Positions 42,762-50,140 of a stretch of DNA of 64,000 nt are shown here, piece by piece. Below the pieces are notes generated by a model. It saw nothing but the letters and a program-made list of their open reading frames with translations, did no database searches and was not told the origin of the DNA. The DNA comes from VRUE01 sp963728835 (GTDB taxonomy: Bacteria > Actinomycetota > Thermoleophilia > Solirubrobacterales > 70-9). The stretch is from positions 248,001 through 312,000 of the forward strand of contig CAVSKZ010000002.1 of the NCBI GenBank assembly GCA_963728835.1. Direction: 5' to 3'. Position numbers and translations under genes: made by a program. Each line of letters starts with the position of its first letter. The first letter of the stretch is position 1.

Positions 42762-43387
42762 GCCCAGAGGGCGGCTTCGAGGCCGCAGGCCCGCAGAGCT
42801 TGCCGGTCGACCCCTCGCTGGTCGAGGGCCGGGTCCCCGATCGCTCCCCCGAGGAGGTACCGGAGCTGCACGAGGTCGACTGCCCGGATGAGCTCCGCCG
42901 GCGAATCGACGAGCTGATGTCTCGCTACCCGGACCGCAGATCGGCCTCGATCCCGGCGCTGTGGGCGGTTCAGCGGCTCTATGGCTGGTGCACTCCCGAG
43001 GGCATCCGGCAGGCAGCCGCGGTGATGCGGGTGACGCCCGCCTACCTGGAGTCGGTGGCGAGCTTCTATGACCTGCTCCACACCGATCCGGTCGGGACCC
43101 ACAAGGTCGCCGTCTGCACCAACATCAGCTGCTGGATGCGCGGCGGGGACGAGCTGCTCGACGCGTTCCGGGCGGCGGCGGGGGACGACGGCGACTTCCT
43201 CGTCACCGGGTTCGAGTGCCTGGGCGCCTGCGACATCGCCCCGATGGCCTCGATCGACGAGCGCTACTTCGGCCCGCTCGACGCAGCGGAAGCCCAGACG
43301 GCGATCGACCAGCTGCGGGAAGGCGCCGCCGTCCTGCCCGAGAAGGCCCTGGAGAAGCGGCCGCTGCCCGGGGGGCCCGATGCCTGA
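42758..43387 (+). CDS. nuoE: NADH-quinone oxidoreductase subunit E
   Basis: 209 residues from GTG 42758. The 2Fe-2S cysteines are in AVCTNISCWMRGG and FECLGACDIAPM. The first 45 residues before the domain are extra, as in several Actinobacteria. Overlaps the nuoF start (ATG 43380). Confidence 0.93.
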   Translation: MSPEGGFEAAGPQSLPVDPSLVEGRVPDRSPEEVPELHEVDCPDELRRRIDELMSRYPDRRSASIPALWAVQRLYGWCTPEGIRQAAAVMRVTPAYLESVASFYDLLHTDPVGTHKVAVCTNISCWMRGGDELLDAFRAAAGDDGDFLVTGFECLGACDIAPMASIDERYFGPLDAAEAQTAIDQLREGAAVLPEKALEKRPLPGGPDA

Positions 43388-44696
43388 GACGCGGCTGCTC
43401 TTGAAGAACGCCGAAGACCCGGCGCTGCGCACGCTCGCCGGCTACAAGGGCTACGGCGGCTACGCGACCCTGGAGAAGGCCTACCGCGAGCTCGAGGCCG
43501 ACGAGGTGCTGAAGGAGCTCGAAGAGTCGGGGCTGCGCGGCCGCGGCGGGGCGGGCTTCTCGATGGGCAAAAAGGCGAGCTTCCTCCCTCGCGGCGGCGG
43601 CGTCGACAAGTACCTCTGCTGCAACGCCGACGAGTCCGAGCCCGGCGCTTTCAAGGACCGCGAGCTGATGCAGCGCAACCCGCATCAGCTGATCGAGGGA
43701 ATCGCGATCGCCTCGCTGGCGGCCGGCATCGGCCAGGCCTTCATCTTCATCCGCGGCGAGTACGACTCCCAGGCCGACGTCCTCGACGCCGCCGTCGCCG
43801 AAGCCTACGAGGCGGGCTACCTCGGCAAGGACATCCTCGGCAGCCGCCGCGATCTCGAGCTGGTCGTCCACCGCGGCGCCGGCGCCTACATCTGCGGCGA
43901 GGAGACGGCGCTGCTCGACGCGCTCGAGGGCAAGCGCGGCAACCCGCGCCTGAAGCCGCCGTTCCCCGCGGTGCAGGGCCTCTACGGCGGGCCGACGCTG
44001 ATCAACAACGTGGAGACGCTCTCCAACGTGCCGCACATCGTCCGCAATGGCGCCGAGTGGTTCAAGGGCTTCGGCACCGAGCAGTCGCCGGGGACCAAGG
44101 TGGTCTCGATCTCCGGCTGCGTGCAGCGGCCGGGCAACTACGAGGTCGAGCTGGGCATCCCGACGCGCGAGCTGATCATGGGCCTGGCGGGCGGCCCGGC
44201 GGAGGGACGCGAGGTGAAGGCCTTCTACCCGGGCGGCTCCTCCTCCCCGGTCCTCACCGCCGAGGAGGGCCTCGACCTCCCCTACAGCTTCGAGGCGATG
44301 GCGGAGGCGGGCTCGATGCTCGGCTCGGGCTCGATCATCGTCGCCGACGACCGCGTCTCGATCCCGCTCATGGCGCTGCGCACGGCTCGCTTCTACCACC
44401 ACGAGTCCTGCGGCAAGTGCACCCCCTGCCGCGAGGGCACCAACTGGACGGTGAAGATGCTGGAAAGGGTCGTGCGCGGCGAGGCGACGCCGATGGACCT
44501 CGACATCGTCGCCTCGGTCCAGGAGAACATCATCGGCAACTGCCTCTGCGTGCTCGGCGACTCGATGGCGATGCCGGTCGGGGCGATGGTGCGCAAGTTC
44601 CGCGGCGAGTTCGAGGACGCGATCGCGGCCGCCGGCGAGGAAAGTCGGATCGCGGTCGTTCAGGGCGCACCCGAGACCCTGGGAGCGGCGACGTGA
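43380..44696 (+). CDS. nuoF: NADH-quinone oxidoreductase subunit F
   Basis: 438 residues. FMN/NADH pocket: GLRGRGGAGFSMGKK and ADESEPGAFKDRELM. The 4Fe-4S (N3) cysteines are ESCGKCTPCREG and GNCLCVLG. Entry point of electrons from NADH. Stop overlaps the GTG start of nuoG. Confidence 0.95.
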   Translation: MPETRLLLKNAEDPALRTLAGYKGYGGYATLEKAYRELEADEVLKELEESGLRGRGGAGFSMGKKASFLPRGGGVDKYLCCNADESEPGAFKDRELMQRNPHQLIEGIAIASLAAGIGQAFIFIRGEYDSQADVLDAAVAEAYEAGYLGKDILGSRRDLELVVHRGAGAYICGEETALLDALEGKRGNPRLKPPFPAVQGLYGGPTLINNVETLSNVPHIVRNGAEWFKGFGTEQSPGTKVVSISGCVQRPGNYEVELGIPTRELIMGLAGGPAEGREVKAFYPGGSSSPVLTAEEGLDLPYSFEAMAEAGSMLGSGSIIVADDRVSIPLMALRTARFYHHESCGKCTPCREGTNWTVKMLERVVRGEATPMDLDIVASVQENIIGNCLCVLGDSMAMPVGAMVRKFRGEFEDAIAAAGEESRIAVVQGAPETLGAAT

Positions 44697-47320
44697 GCGG
44701 CAAGGAGGTGACGCTGATCATCGACGGCCGCGAGGTGAGCGCGACCGAGGGCGAGATGCTGCACGACGCCGCCAAGCGCGGCGACGTCGAGATCCCGGTC
44801 TTCTGTTACGAGCCGAAGCTGGGCGAGCCGGTCGGCGCCTGCCGCATGTGCCTGGTCGAGATCGAGGGGATCCCGAAGCTGCAGACCTCCTGCTCGACCC
44901 CGGTCCGCGACGGCATGGTCGTCCACACCCGCACCGACCAGGTCAAGCACGCGCAGAGCGCCGTGGTCGAGTTCCTGCTCGTCAACCACCCGCTCGACTG
45001 TCCCGTCTGCGACAAAGGCGGCGAGTGCCCGCTGCAGGACATCTCGATGGGCTGGGGGCCCGGCAAGAGCCGGATGACCGACCCCAAGCGCCATTTCCAG
45101 AAGCCGGTCGAGCTCTCGCCGCTGGTGGCGATCGACCGCGAGCGCTGCATCCTCTGCTACCGCTGCGTGCGCTTCAGCCAGGAGGTCTCCGAGGACGAGC
45201 AGCTGCAACTGCTCGAGCGCGGCGACCGCACCTTCGTCGGCACCTTCGACGACCGGCCCTACGTCGCGCCCTTCCACGGCAACATCACCGACCTCTGCCC
45301 GGTCGGGGCGCTGACCAACTACACCTACCGCTTCCGCGCCCGGCCCTGGGACATCGAGCAGGCGGGCTCGGTCTGCACGCTCTGCCCGAGCCAGTGCAAC
45401 GTCAGCTTCACCGTCCGAGACGAGCAGGTGAAGCGGGTGATAGCCCGCGACAACCCCGACGTCGACGACGGCTGGCTCTGCGACCGCGGCCGTTACGGCT
45501 TCGAGATGTTCAGCGCCGAGGAGCGTGTCCGCGCCCCCCACCTCCGGGGCGGCGCCGAGGCATCGTGGGAGGAGGCGATCACGAAGGCGGCGGAGGCGCT
45601 GCGCGCCGGCGCATCCGACATTGACCACACCAGAGGGGGGTCAATGTCGGATGCGTCTAGCGGTGTCGCGGCGATCATCGGCGACGCCTCCAACGAGGAG
45701 GGCTACCTGGTCCAGCGCATCTTGCGCGAGGCCCTGGGCTCGCCGCACGTGGACTCGCGGCCCTCGCGCGGTCCCTCGCGCGAGACCCTGGTTCGCCTGG
45801 CCCAGCCGGCCCTCGCCGCGAAGGTGCGCGACATCGACGAGGCCGGCGCGATCCTCCTCGTCGGCACCGACCCCCTGCACTCAAGCCCAATCCTCGACCT
45901 CCGGATACGCAAGGCGATCCGCCGCAACGGCGCCAAGCTGGCGGTGGCCACGGAAGCGCCGACGACGCTGGACGGCGGCGCGGTCGCGGTAGCGCGCTAC
46001 GCCCCCGGCGAAGCGACCGGCTTCCTCTCGGAGCTGGCCGGGGCGCTGGCCACTGCCGGTACCCCCTCCTCACTCGGAGATCGGCGAGGAGAGTCGGAGC
46101 TGGCCCCCGACGTCGAAGGCGCCGACTCCGCAAAACGTTCGGAGGGGGCACCGGCAGTGGCCGACGTGCTCGGGAGCGCTGGGCGTGTCGTCGTCATCTG
46201 GGGCGACCGGATCGGCCGCGAGGAGGGCACAGTCGAGGCCCTGCTTGATGTCGCCTCGGCTCTCGACCTCGCGAGCAAGGAGGGCACCGGCCTCCTTGAA
46301 ATACCGGAGTTGGCAAACGCCCGTGGCCTGCGCGAGGCCGGCTGCCTCCCCGACGCCGGCCCGGGCCTGACCGACACGCGGCGCACGTTTTCCATGCCTG
46401 ACATGGAGAACGTGCGTAGCGTCGGGATGGGGACCGAGGAGATACGGGCCGCGCTCGAAGCTCGCGAGCTGAAGACCCTCCTCCTCTTCGGCGTCGATCC
46501 TCTGCGCGACTTCCCGGACACGGGAGCGTGGAAGAACGCCCTCGCCAAAGCCGACCACGTGATCGCCTTCTCGACCTTCGAGACCGCTACGACGGCCATG
46601 GCAGACGTCGTCTTCCCACTGGAGACGCACGCCGAGAAAGACGGCACCGTCACCCACCCCGACGGCCGCCTCCAGCGCGTGCGGCCGAGTGCCTCTCGCC
46701 CCGGTGACATCCGACCCAATTGGGGCGTCCTGGCAGAGCTCTCCCTCGCTCTGGGTCACGACACAGGCATCTCGTCCCAGCCTTCGGCCTTCGCAGCCCT
46801 TGCAGCGGAGGTCCCCTTCTATGCGGGAATCACCGACGCCGACATCGGCGGCCGTGGCATCCGCTGGCAGGACGTCGTACCTGAGAGGGCCGGGGGGGTC
46901 GACTCGCCGGACACTGAGCCCGAGGCGCCCTCGCCGCCCGCCCAGACCGACCCCGACCCTCGCCGAGCGGCGTCCGCCGAGGCGGCCCCCCCGGCCCACC
47001 CCGACCCGGGATCACTCGCGCTCTCCACGTATCGGGACTTGTGGGCCGGTCCGATCACCGAGCTGAACTCGCCGCTGAGGTTCCTGCAGCCTCAGCAGCG
47101 CGTCGAGCTGTCGGTCTCCGACGCGGAGCGACTCGGCCTGAGCTCAGGCGACAAGGTCTCGGTGTCCCAGAACGGGGCCAGCGTTCACGCGCAGGTCAGC
47201 GTCAAGGAGCGCGTCCCGCAGGGCACCTGCTTCCTGCTCGAGGGTCTCGCCGAGAACAACGCCAACGCACTGCTCAACGGCTCGCCGGTCAGCGTCCAGA
47301 TCGAGAAGGCGACGCGATGA
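44693..47320 (+). CDS. nuoG: NADH-quinone oxidoreductase subunit G, with four in-frame palindromes
   Basis: 875 residues from GTG 44693. N-terminal 2Fe-2S ferredoxin domain (FCYEPKLGEPVGACRMCLVE and a later C), the HxxC/CxxC set (HPLDCPVCDKGGECPLQD), the 4Fe-4S pair CILCYRCVRF and CTLCPSQC, then a molybdopterin-oxidoreductase-like body. Four inverted repeats lie in the C-terminal half at residues about 306-321, 452-490, 564-575 and 732-768; all keep the frame. They add low-complexity residues not seen in the conserved parts. Ends in an overlap with nuoH. Confidence 0.93.
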   Translation: MSGKEVTLIIDGREVSATEGEMLHDAAKRGDVEIPVFCYEPKLGEPVGACRMCLVEIEGIPKLQTSCSTPVRDGMVVHTRTDQVKHAQSAVVEFLLVNHPLDCPVCDKGGECPLQDISMGWGPGKSRMTDPKRHFQKPVELSPLVAIDRERCILCYRCVRFSQEVSEDEQLQLLERGDRTFVGTFDDRPYVAPFHGNITDLCPVGALTNYTYRFRARPWDIEQAGSVCTLCPSQCNVSFTVRDEQVKRVIARDNPDVDDGWLCDRGRYGFEMFSAEERVRAPHLRGGAEASWEEAITKAAEALRAGASDIDHTRGGSMSDASSGVAAIIGDASNEEGYLVQRILREALGSPHVDSRPSRGPSRETLVRLAQPALAAKVRDIDEAGAILLVGTDPLHSSPILDLRIRKAIRRNGAKLAVATEAPTTLDGGAVAVARYAPGEATGFLSELAGALATAGTPSSLGDRRGESELAPDVEGADSAKRSEGAPAVADVLGSAGRVVVIWGDRIGREEGTVEALLDVASALDLASKEGTGLLEIPELANARGLREAGCLPDAGPGLTDTRRTFSMPDMENVRSVGMGTEEIRAALEARELKTLLLFGVDPLRDFPDTGAWKNALAKADHVIAFSTFETATTAMADVVFPLETHAEKDGTVTHPDGRLQRVRPSASRPGDIRPNWGVLAELSLALGHDTGISSQPSAFAALAAEVPFYAGITDADIGGRGIRWQDVVPERAGGVDSPDTEPEAPSPPAQTDPDPRRAASAEAAPPAHPDPGSLALSTYRDLWAGPITELNSPLRFLQPQQRVELSVSDAERLGLSSGDKVSVSQNGASVHAQVSVKERVPQGTCFLLEGLAENNANALLNGSPVSVQIEKATR
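45610..45655. repeat. In-frame palindrome nuoG-1
   Basis: Perfect 17-bp arms (45610-45626, 45639-45655) with a 12-nt loop. The left arm starts CGCATCCGACATTG. It encodes a hydrophilic insert. Confidence 0.92.
46048..46162. repeat. In-frame palindrome nuoG-2
   Basis: 22-nt arms (46048-46069, 46141-46162) with one mismatch; the 71-nt loop has its own stem GAGTCGG with CCGACTC. The left arm starts GGCCACTGCCGGT. Confidence 0.92.
46382..46416. repeat. In-frame palindrome nuoG-3
   Basis: 15-nt arms (46382-46396, 46402-46416) with one mismatch around the 5-nt loop CCTGA. The left arm is CGCACGTTTTCCATG. Confidence 0.85.
46887..46997. repeat. In-frame inverted repeat nuoG-4
   Basis: 12-nt arms GGGCCGGGGGGG (46887-46898) and CCCCCCCGGCCC (46986-46997) flank an 87-nt Pro/Ala-coding, GC-rich insert just before the C-terminal domain. 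Confidence 0.7.
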
Positions 47321-48318
47321 TGCTGCCCGTCGCCGACACCCAGCTCGTCGAAGCGACCTGGATCATGATCGTCAAGAGCCTCGTCATCTTCGGCGTGATC
47401 TTCGCGGTCCTGCCGCTGATGACGGTGCTGGAGCGCAAGCTGATCGGCCGCTTCCAGCACCGCTACGGCCCCAACCGCGTCGGCCCCTACGGCATCCTGC
47501 AGCCGCTCGCCGACGTCGGCAAGCTGCTCAGCAAGGAAGCCTTCCGGCCGGCCAACGCGATCCCGACCCTGTTCATCCTCGGCCCGCTGCTGCCGGTCCT
47601 CTCCGGGGTCCTGGCGCTGGCGATCATCCCCTGGGGCGACGTCCAGGACGGCGTCGGCCTCTACGGGATCGACGTGCCGATCGGCATCCTCTACTTCTTC
47701 GCCGTCGGCTCGATCGCCTTCTACGGCCTGCTGCTGGGCGGCTGGTCCTCGGGCTCCAAGTACAGCCTGCTGGGGGCGATGCGCGGCGCGGCGCAGCTGA
47801 TCTCCTACGAGGTCGCGATGGGCCTGGCCCTGCTCGGCGTGATCATGATGGGCGGCTCGCTCTCGCTGGTCGACATCGTCCACGCCCAGGGCGCGATGTG
47901 GTTCGTCGTTCCCCAGTTCGTCGGCTTCCTGATCTTCATGCTGGCCGGCTTCGCCGAGACCAACCGCACGCCCTTCGACATGCCCGAGGCGGACGCCGAA
48001 CTGGTCCAGGGCTTCATGACCGAGTACGGCGGCATGCGCTTCGGCAGCTTCCTGCTGGTCGAGTACATGGAGATCATCGTCGTCTCGGGCGTTGCCGCGG
48101 CGATGTTCCTCGGCGGCTGGATGGGCCCCGGGCCCAGCTTCCTCGACCCGATCTGGATGCTGGCCAAGATGCTCGGCCTGGTCCTGCTCTTCATCTGGGT
48201 GCGGGCGACGCTGCCGAGGCTTCGCTACGACCAGTTGATGAGCCTCGGCTGGAAGGTCCTGCTGCCGCTGGCGACCCTCAACGCCCTGGTCACCGCGGTC
48301 CTGGTGGTGGTGACATGA
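47317..48318 (+). CDS. nuoH: NADH-quinone oxidoreductase subunit H
   Basis: 333 residues from ATG 47317, overlapping the nuoG stop (ATGA); a second ATG follows at 47320. Signature LERKLIGRFQHRYGPNRVGP on the first cytoplasmic loop and GFAETNRTPFDMPEAD; eight helices. It links the quinone site to the membrane arm. Confidence 0.95.
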   Translation: MMLPVADTQLVEATWIMIVKSLVIFGVIFAVLPLMTVLERKLIGRFQHRYGPNRVGPYGILQPLADVGKLLSKEAFRPANAIPTLFILGPLLPVLSGVLALAIIPWGDVQDGVGLYGIDVPIGILYFFAVGSIAFYGLLLGGWSSGSKYSLLGAMRGAAQLISYEVAMGLALLGVIMMGGSLSLVDIVHAQGAMWFVVPQFVGFLIFMLAGFAETNRTPFDMPEADAELVQGFMTEYGGMRFGSFLLVEYMEIIVVSGVAAAMFLGGWMGPGPSFLDPIWMLAKMLGLVLLFIWVRATLPRLRYDQLMSLGWKVLLPLATLNALVTAVLVVVT

Positions 48319-48857
48319 CCGAGTTCCCCTACCTGAAGGACACCGACGTGGTCGAGGTCCAGCGCGGGCCCGAGCCGGGCGGGGTCGGCGGCGCCTACCG
48401 CGCCTTCGGCGAGACCCTGCGCGGGCTGAAGACGACGATGGCGCGTCTGATCGAGGGACCGATGACGATCCAGTACCCGGAGGAGAAGACCCCCGTCTAC
48501 CCGCGCTTCCGCGGCCGCCACAAGCTCCACAAGTTCGAGGACAACGGGCTGGAGAAGTGCGTCGGCTGCTCGCTCTGCGCCGCCGCCTGCCCGGCCGACT
48601 GCATCCGCGTCGTCGCGGCGGAGAACATCCCCGGCGAGCGGGTCTCGGCCGGCGAGCGCTACGCCGCCGTCTACGAGATCAACATCTCGCGCTGCATCTT
48701 CTGCGGCTACTGCGAGATCGCCTGCCCCTTCGACGCGATCACGATGGGCCACGACTACGAGATGGCCGACTACGACCGCACCGACCTGATCTTCACCAAG
48801 GAGATACTGCTGGCCGAGCCGATCGAGCGCACGCCGCTGCGGAGGGAGGGGGAGTGA
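48315..48857 (+). CDS. nuoI: NADH-quinone oxidoreductase subunit I
   Basis: 180 residues. Two 4Fe-4S motifs: CVGCSLCAAACP and CIFCGYCEIACP. The N-terminal 65 residues before the ferredoxin are longer than usual. It is the last gene of nuo before the opposite-strand DUF4242 gene. Overlaps nuoH (ATG 48315). Confidence 0.95.
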   Translation: MTEFPYLKDTDVVEVQRGPEPGGVGGAYRAFGETLRGLKTTMARLIEGPMTIQYPEEKTPVYPRFRGRHKLHKFEDNGLEKCVGCSLCAAACPADCIRVVAAENIPGERVSAGERYAAVYEINISRCIFCGYCEIACPFDAITMGHDYEMADYDRTDLIFTKEILLAEPIERTPLRREGE

Positions 48858-48862
48858 GCCCC

Positions 48863-49147
48863 CTACTCCGGGTCGGGCCGGACCAGGACCGTGTCCATGA
48901 CCTCGATGACCTCGTCCACGGGCAGGTCGGCGCGGTCGGCGTGTTCCCGGATCGCCTCCGGACCGCTCGCCTGGTAGATGCAGACCGTGCCGACCGACCC
49001 GCCGCCCTCGTCGAGGACGTAGCTGCGGATCCAGCGGATGTCGTCCGACATCTCCTCGTCTCCGACCTGCCGGGAGCGCTCAGCGGCCACCTCGAGGTCT
49101 CCGCCGGACTTCCAGCCGCTGCGTCGCAGAATCGCGTACGTGTTCAC
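48863..49147 (-). CDS. DUF4242-like small protein, opposite strand within nuo
   Basis: 94 residues from GTG 49147, with a GGAG-type site 8 bp before it. Late segment RWIRSYVLDEGGGSVGTVCIYQA and GPEAIREHADRADLPVDEVIEV is the DUF4242 pattern; the family includes small ferredoxin-fold nickel-binding proteins. The first 35 residues are basic and not conserved in look. It interrupts the otherwise unidirectional operon; its promoter would face nuoI. Function unknown. Confidence 0.75.
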   Translation of the reverse strand: MNTYAILRRSGWKSGGDLEVAAERSRQVGDEEMSDDIRWIRSYVLDEGGGSVGTVCIYQASGPEAIREHADRADLPVDEVIEVMDTVLVRPDPE

Positions 49148-49237
49148 AGGGACTCCGTTTCTCCCCCACCTGTCGCGTACGAATCCATACAACCATCGCC
49201 CAGCTGCGCCGTCAATACAACGGGGACGAGCGAGTAG

Positions 49238-49843
49238 ATGGAAGCGGTCCTCTTCTTCGCGGCCGCCCTGGGCGCCCTTGGCGGCGCGATCGGCGTCGTC
49301 GCCCTGCGCAACCCCTTCTACGGCGTCCTCGCCCTGATCGTCCACCTCTTCTCGCTGGCCGTCCTCTTCCTCCTGCTCAGCGCAGCCTTCGTCGCCGCGG
49401 CCCAGGTGGTCGTCTACGCCGGCGCCGTAATGGTCCTCTACGTCTTCGTGGTCGCCTACGTGGGCGGCGACACCGAGCCAACCCGAGACCCGATCCCGGG
49501 CCAGCGCTTCCTAGCCCCCCTGATGGGCGCCGCCCTCTTCATAGAGCTCTCCCTGGCCGTCCTCGGCTCCTCCCTCACCGCCCTCGGCACCGAGGGCACC
49601 GACGTCGGCGCCGGCTTCGGCAACCCCGCTGCCATCGGAAAACTCCTACTCGAAGACTTCCTCCTCGCCTTCGAGGCTTCCTCGATTCTTCTCCTCCTCG
49701 CGGCAGTGGGCGCCGTAGTCCTCGCAAGCAAGCGAAGCGAGCCGACTGTCGAGAGCGCGGCGGGACCGGCCTCGGCGGGAACTCCCGGCGAAAGCCGGCC
49801 CGCCGAGGCCGGTCCCGCCGCGCCCACCGGAGCCGCCCGATGA
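49238..49843 (+). CDS. nuoJ: NADH-quinone oxidoreductase subunit J with palindromic C-terminal tail
   Basis: 201 residues. Five helices; FFAAALGALGGAIGVVALRNPFYGVLALI and VVYAGAVMVLYVFVVAYVGG are the family parts (quoted in pieces: NPFYGVLALI, QVVVYAGAVMVLYVF). The last 30 residues (from about 173) come from a 25-bp palindrome at 49755-49823 and are Ala/Gly/Pro-rich. Starts 90 bp after the DUF4242 start on the other strand. Overlaps nuoK. Confidence 0.93.
   Translation: MEAVLFFAAALGALGGAIGVVALRNPFYGVLALIVHLFSLAVLFLLLSAAFVAAAQVVVYAGAVMVLYVFVVAYVGGDTEPTRDPIPGQRFLAPLMGAALFIELSLAVLGSSLTALGTEGTDVGAGFGNPAAIGKLLLEDFLLAFEASSILLLLAAVGAVVLASKRSEPTVESAAGPASAGTPGESRPAEAGPAAPTGAAR
49755..49823. repeat. 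In-frame palindrome at the end of nuoJ
   Basis: Perfect 25-bp arms (49755-49779, 49799-49823). The loop carries CCGGC, a GAAA tetraloop and GCCGG. It gives a stem of about 30 bp in all, in the last 30 codons. Confidence 0.93.
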
Positions 49844-50140
49844 ACATCGAGTGGTACATCGTGCTGTCGAGCCTGCTGTTCGCGGTAGGCGCGATGGGAA
49901 TCCTCCTCAGGCGCAGCCCGATCGTCATTCTGCTTTGTCTAGAGCTCGATGTTGAACGCGGGGAACCTTGCCCTGGTTGCGTTCAGCAAGATGGTGGGGA
50001 ACCAGGAGGGTCAGGTCTTCGCGATCGTGGTGATGGTCGTCGCGGCCTGTGAGGTGGTCATCGGCCTCGGCCTGATCGTCGCGATCTTCAGGCGCAAGCT
50101 GCCGCTGAATGTCGATGAACTGCGGGAGCTGAGGGGATGA
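49840..50140 (+). CDS. nuoK: NADH-quinone oxidoreductase subunit K, frameshifted
   Basis: ATG 49840 gives MNIEWYIVLSSLLFAVGAMG and then ...LLCLELD, where the frame is lost; the rest (MLNAGNLALVAFSKMVGNQE and VVMVVAACEVVIGLGLIVAI) is in the +1 frame to TGA 50140. One extra base in GAGCTCGAT (49942-49950) restores the full 99-residue subunit, with the conserved membrane glutamates in ELM and CEVV. An inactivating mutation here would break complex I, so a sequence error is likely. Overlaps nuoJ and nuoL. Confidence 0.88.

Noticed and set aside
46887..46997. Reading the Pro/Ala-rich end of nuoG as a frameshift
   Set aside because: The frame continues into the conserved C-terminal domain (LSVSDAERLGLSSGDKV) without change, so it is an in-frame insert.
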